Shown here: piece by piece, positions 15,206-17,497 of the stretch | Layout of the letters: the number at the start of each line of letters is the position of its first letter | Numbering within the stretch: the stretch's first letter is position 1 | Assembly: GCA_041547565.1 (NCBI GenBank) | Contig: JBFEUI010000050.1 | Coordinates: 1 to 17,497, forward strand | Direction of reading: 5' to 3' | DNA from: JBFEUI01 sp041547565 | Lineage (GTDB): Bacteria > Pseudomonadota > Gammaproteobacteria > Thiohalomonadales > Thiohalomonadaceae | DNA: 17,497 nt | Notes under the pieces: generated by a model | Database searches by the model: none | What the model was told of the DNA's origin: nothing | The model's input: the letters and a program-made list of their open reading frames with translations, nothing else | Translations under genes and position numbers: made by a program

Positions 15206-15504
15206 TGTTTTACGCGATAATCAGCCAGGATGTGGAGAACAGCCTTGAGCAGCGCCTCAGGGCGCGTCCCGATCACCTGAAACGCCTGCAACAACTCAAA
15301 GACGAGGGGCGCCTGCTGCTGGCGGGTCCCCACCCCGCCATCGACAGCGACGACCCCGGTGCCGCCGGTTTCAGCGGCAGCCTGGTGGTGGCCCAGTTCC
15401 CCTCCCTCGAAGAGGCGCAGGCCTGGGCCGATGCCGATCCCTACATCGAAGCCGGCGTTTACGAGCAGGTCACCGTAAAACCGTTCAAGAAGGTATTGCC
15501 ATGA
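15205..15504 (+). CDS. yciI: YciI-like protein
   Basis: Small cytoplasmic protein of the YciI family (dimeric ferredoxin-like alpha/beta fold), 99 residues. Recognisable pieces are the opening MFYAIISQD, the RPDHLKRLQQLKDEGRLLLAGP stretch with the conserved His and Asp region, and FPSLEEAQAWADADPYIEAGVY. Homologues have been linked to muconolactone isomerase-like folds, but the reaction of YciI itself is not known. It starts on the last base of yciB and its stop overlaps the bolA start (ATGA), a tight operon. Confidence 0.93.
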   Translation: MFYAIISQDVENSLEQRLRARPDHLKRLQQLKDEGRLLLAGPHPAIDSDDPGAAGFSGSLVVAQFPSLEEAQAWADADPYIEAGVYEQVTVKPFKKVLP

Positions 15505-15770
15505 GTGACAGGCCCACAATGATTCGAGAGTGCCTCACCGCGGCCTTTTCACCCGACGTGCTGGAGATTGTCGATGACAGTCACCACCATGCCGGTCATG
15601 CCAGCGCCGGTGGTGCCGGACACTTTAGCGTGCACATCGTCTCGGCTGCCTTTGCCGGCAAAAGCCCGATAGAACGCCACCGCATGGTCTACGCCGCCAT
15701 GGGGAATTTAATGCAAACCGAAGTCCACGCCCTGAGCATTCAGGCTGAGACTCCCGAAGAAACCAACTGA
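15501..15770 (+). CDS. bolA: BolA family protein
   Basis: BolA-fold protein, 89 residues. Family members bind [2Fe-2S] clusters with monothiol glutaredoxins and influence cell shape and stress response. The signature includes the SHHHAGH stretch (about 27-33), GHFSVHIVSAAFAGKSPIERHRMVY (about 40-64) and the terminal VHALSIQAETPEE. The loop between the His cluster and HFSV is rich in Gly and Ala (ASAGGAG), somewhat different from the usual PPGAES-type loop. It overlaps yciI by 4 bases and is followed 11 bases later by the prolyl isomerase. Assignment to BolA itself or to an IbaG-like paralogue is not certain; the RHRMVY motif favours BolA. Confidence 0.92.
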   Translation: MSDRPTMIRECLTAAFSPDVLEIVDDSHHHAGHASAGGAGHFSVHIVSAAFAGKSPIERHRMVYAAMGNLMQTEVHALSIQAETPEETN

Positions 15771-15781
15771 TAGGAAATACT

Positions 15782-16576
15782 ATGTCAAAAGGATCACGCC
15801 TAACCCTTACCTCCTGTGCCCTGGCGCTAGCACTGGGCGCCAGCAGCCACGCCCTGGCCGCCGCGGACACGGTACTGGCCACCGTCAATGGCCAACCCAT
15901 CACCCAGGCCAGCTACGATGAGTTCACCGAAAAGAACAATCTCCAGGGCAAGGCTCCCAAGAAGAAGGTGCTGGATGAGATGATCTCCCGACAACTGGTG
16001 TTGCAGGATGCCGCGGCGAAGAAACTGGAACAGCGCGCGGACATCAAGGCACAGCTTGCACAGCTCAGGGAGAACTTCCTGTTGCGCAGCGCCCTGCGCG
16101 AGGCCATCACCAACAACCCGGTCACCGACAGTGAGCTGAAGACCGCCTACGAGGCCCAGGTTGCCAACATGAAGTCACAGGAATTCAAGGCCCGCCACAT
16201 CCTGGTCGCCGATGAGGCCAAGGCCAAGGATCTCATCACCCAGCTGGACAAGGGTGCCGACTTTGCCGAGCTGGCCAAGCAGCACTCCACCGGGCCGACA
16301 GGCAAGAAAGGCGGAGACCTGGGCTGGTTCGGCCCAAACCAGATGGTGCCGCCGTTCTCCAGTGCGGTACAGACCATGGACAAGGGCAGTTACAGCAAGG
16401 CACCGGTCAAGACACAGTTTGGCTGGCACGTCATCAAGCTTGAGGACACCCGCGAAATGGCGCCCCCGTCGCTGGAAGAGGTCAAACCGAAACTCCAGCA
16501 ACTGCTGCAGCAACAACGCGTCAACAGCTACCTGCTGAACCTGCGCGCCAAGGCCGAGGTGACCATCAATCCCTAG
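15782..16576 (+). CDS. Periplasmic parvulin-type peptidyl-prolyl isomerase
   Basis: Exported folding catalyst that isomerises Xaa-Pro bonds in the periplasm. The 264-residue product has a Sec signal (residues 1-27, cleavage likely after ALA in HALAAADT). Cys12 lies too early for a lipobox, so this is probably soluble. A SurA_N-like chaperone region follows (about 30-130), then one rotamase domain (about 134-222) with ARHILV (137-142), STGPTGKKGGDLGWFG, and FGWHVIKLED (213-222). One rotamase domain separates it from SurA, which has two, and the fold resembles PrsA/PpiC-type proteins. It is the last gene of the run yciB-yciI-bolA, with TAGGAAAT before the ATG, and ends at a strong terminator. 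Confidence 0.92.
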   Translation: MSKGSRLTLTSCALALALGASSHALAAADTVLATVNGQPITQASYDEFTEKNNLQGKAPKKKVLDEMISRQLVLQDAAAKKLEQRADIKAQLAQLRENFLLRSALREAITNNPVTDSELKTAYEAQVANMKSQEFKARHILVADEAKAKDLITQLDKGADFAELAKQHSTGPTGKKGGDLGWFGPNQMVPPFSSAVQTMDKGSYSKAPVKTQFGWHVIKLEDTREMAPPSLEEVKPKLQQLLQQQRVNSYLLNLRAKAEVTINP

Positions 16577-16601
16577 TTCGTTGCAGCCTGCGCAAGAAAT
16601 A

Positions 16602-16637
16602 AGCCGGGACGGTTAGCCAACCGTTCCGGCTTTTTTT
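16602..16637 (+). terminator. Intrinsic terminator after the prolyl isomerase gene
   Basis: AGCCGGGACGGTT (16602-16614) pairs with AACCGTTCCGGCT (16619-16631) across a 4-base loop with one mismatch, and seven Ts follow. It lies 25 bases after the stop, so it closes the yciB-yciI-bolA-isomerase transcript. Confidence 0.95.
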
Positions 16638-16655
16638 GTGGCCTGAAATGGTTCC

Positions 16656-16683
16656 AAGATACAAGTCACTTGTATCTTTTTAC
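16656..16683. terminator. AT-rich hairpin between the two convergent transcripts
   Basis: AAGATACAAG (16656-16665) pairs perfectly with CTTGTATCTT (16669-16678) around a 3-base loop, followed on the plus strand by more Ts. Outer arms AGTCAC and GTGACT offer an alternative pairing. It lies between the isomerase terminator and the ligA stop, so it may end ligA transcription from the other side; on that strand there is no U-run, so the assignment is tentative. The core word is the same as in the repeat at 13530-13606. Confidence 0.5.
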
Positions 16684-16701
16684 TTGTGACTGAATTCTTT
16701 T

Positions 16702-17497
16702 TTATTGTTCGAGCAATTTGAGCAAGGCCGCTTCATCGAGCACCTCGACACCCAGCTTCTCGGCCTTGGCCAACTTCGAACCGGCCGCCTCGCCGGCCAC
16801 CACATAATCGGTCTTTGCCGAAACACTGCCCGTCACCTTTGCTCCCAGCGCCTGCAGACGCTGCTTGGCCTCGTTGCGGCTCAGAGTGCCCAGGGTACCC
16901 GTGAGGACGAAGGTCTGTCCTGCCAGTGGCTGCTCGCCCGCCTCGAGCTTCTCGATATCGGGCCAGTGGACACCGGCATGCTGCAGTTTGTCGATCACTT
17001 CAATGTTGTGGGGCTGACGGAAAAAGGTATGGATATGGTGGGCGACGATGGGGCCGACATCCTCGACCTCGATCAGTTGCTCCTCGCTCGCCGCTTTAAT
17101 CGCCTCAAGTGCCCCGAAGTGGTTGGCCAGGGTACGTGCCGTGCTCTCCCCCACCTCGCGAATCCCCAGGGCAAAGAGGAAGCGCTCCAGCGTGGTACCC
17201 GCCGCCTTTTGCAGTGCGTCGACCAGGTTCTGTGCCGACTTCGCGCCCATGCGCTCGAGGCCGGCGACCTGCGCCACGGTGAGGGTGAAGAGATCGGCGA
17301 CATCGTCGATCAAACCCTCATCAACCAGTTGCTCGACCAGCTTGTCGCCGAGTCCGTCGATATCCATGGCGCGGCGCGAGGCGAAGTGCTTGATCGCATT
17401 TTTACGCTGCGCCGCACAGGAAAGACCGCCGCTGCAGCGCGGCACCGCCTCGCCCTCCTCCTGTTCCACCTCGGCACCGCAGACCGGACAGTGGGTC
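16702..17497 (-). CDS. ligA: NAD-dependent DNA ligase, C-terminal part (cut by window edge)
   Basis: Seals nicks in duplex DNA with NAD+ in replication and repair. The visible 264 residues hold the zinc finger (Cys3, Cys6, Cys21, Cys27 of this fragment: C-x2-C-x14-C-x5-C), then tandem helix-hairpin-helix repeats (about 45-180, e.g. IDGLGDKLVEQLVDEGLI and LGIREVGESTARTLANHFG) and a C-terminal BRCT domain (about 190-264, from PLAGQTFVLTGTL). The adenylation and OB domains with the active-site lysine lie beyond the right edge. The stop is followed by an AT-rich hairpin. No damage is visible. Confidence 0.95.
   Translation of the reverse strand, partial: THCPVCGAEVEQEEGEAVPRCSGGLSCAAQRKNAIKHFASRRAMDIDGLGDKLVEQLVDEGLIDDVADLFTLTVAQVAGLERMGAKSAQNLVDALQKAAGTTLERFLFALGIREVGESTARTLANHFGALEAIKAASEEQLIEVEDVGPIVAHHIHTFFRQPHNIEVIDKLQHAGVHWPDIEKLEAGEQPLAGQTFVLTGTLGTLSRNEAKQRLQALGAKVTGSVSAKTDYVVAGEAAGSKLAKAEKLGVEVLDEAALLKLLEQ

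Noticed and set aside
15782..15820. Lipoprotein signal in the prolyl isomerase (LTSC at residues 9-12)
   Set aside because: The cysteine precedes the hydrophobic core instead of following it, and a normal AxA cleavage site comes later.

Overview
The window looks like ordinary chromosome of a GC-rich, sulfur-oxidising type gammaproteobacterium. Genus was not resolved. The lineage clue is the conserved run PHP exonuclease - yciO - M50 protease - trpS - scpA - scpB - rluB, with the divergent run yciB - yciI - bolA - PPIase, both familiar from gammaproteobacteria. The sulfur clue is a SoxW-like periplasmic thioredoxin; cysC (PAPS formation) fits but is not specific. hpnD and hpnE indicate squalene, and so probably hopanoid or related triterpenoid, synthesis.

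Layout. 1-341 is a repeat-rich gap: two copies of a 184-bp composite repeat made of stacked hairpins. 342-977 (-) is cysC. It diverges from 1115-4157 (+), the group hpnD - hpnE - yciK. 4158-4528 is a second repeat-rich gap holding three copies of the same GC-rich double hairpin, inverted relative to those at 1-297. 4529-5557 (-) encodes an exported protein with two thioredoxin domains. 5780-6706 (+) encodes a GAF-like/GGDEF diguanylate cyclase behind a plausible sigma-54 promoter.

From 14439 down to 6829 everything is on the minus strand: PHP exonuclease (rnm/yciV), yciO, an M50 site-2-type protease, trpS, scpA, scpB, rluB, yajD, an endonuclease III-like HhH-GPD glycosylase and a guanine deaminase. 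scpA and scpB supply the kleisin and winged-helix subunits of condensin, trpS charges tRNA-Trp, and rluB modifies 23S rRNA. Divergent from this run, 14654-16576 (+) holds yciB, yciI and bolA with overlapping start and stop codons, then a periplasmic parvulin-type prolyl isomerase ending at a clear intrinsic terminator (16602-16637). The right edge holds the 3' part of ligA (-).

I did not find a convincing new multi-gene system. The points most worth checking are the double-hairpin repeat family bracketing the cysC-hpnDE-yciK block, gene ends that run into intergenic inverted repeats, a four-cysteine motif in TrpRS resembling the iron-sulfur type, the tandem-thioredoxin protein, and the possible sigma-54 control of a diguanylate cyclase.
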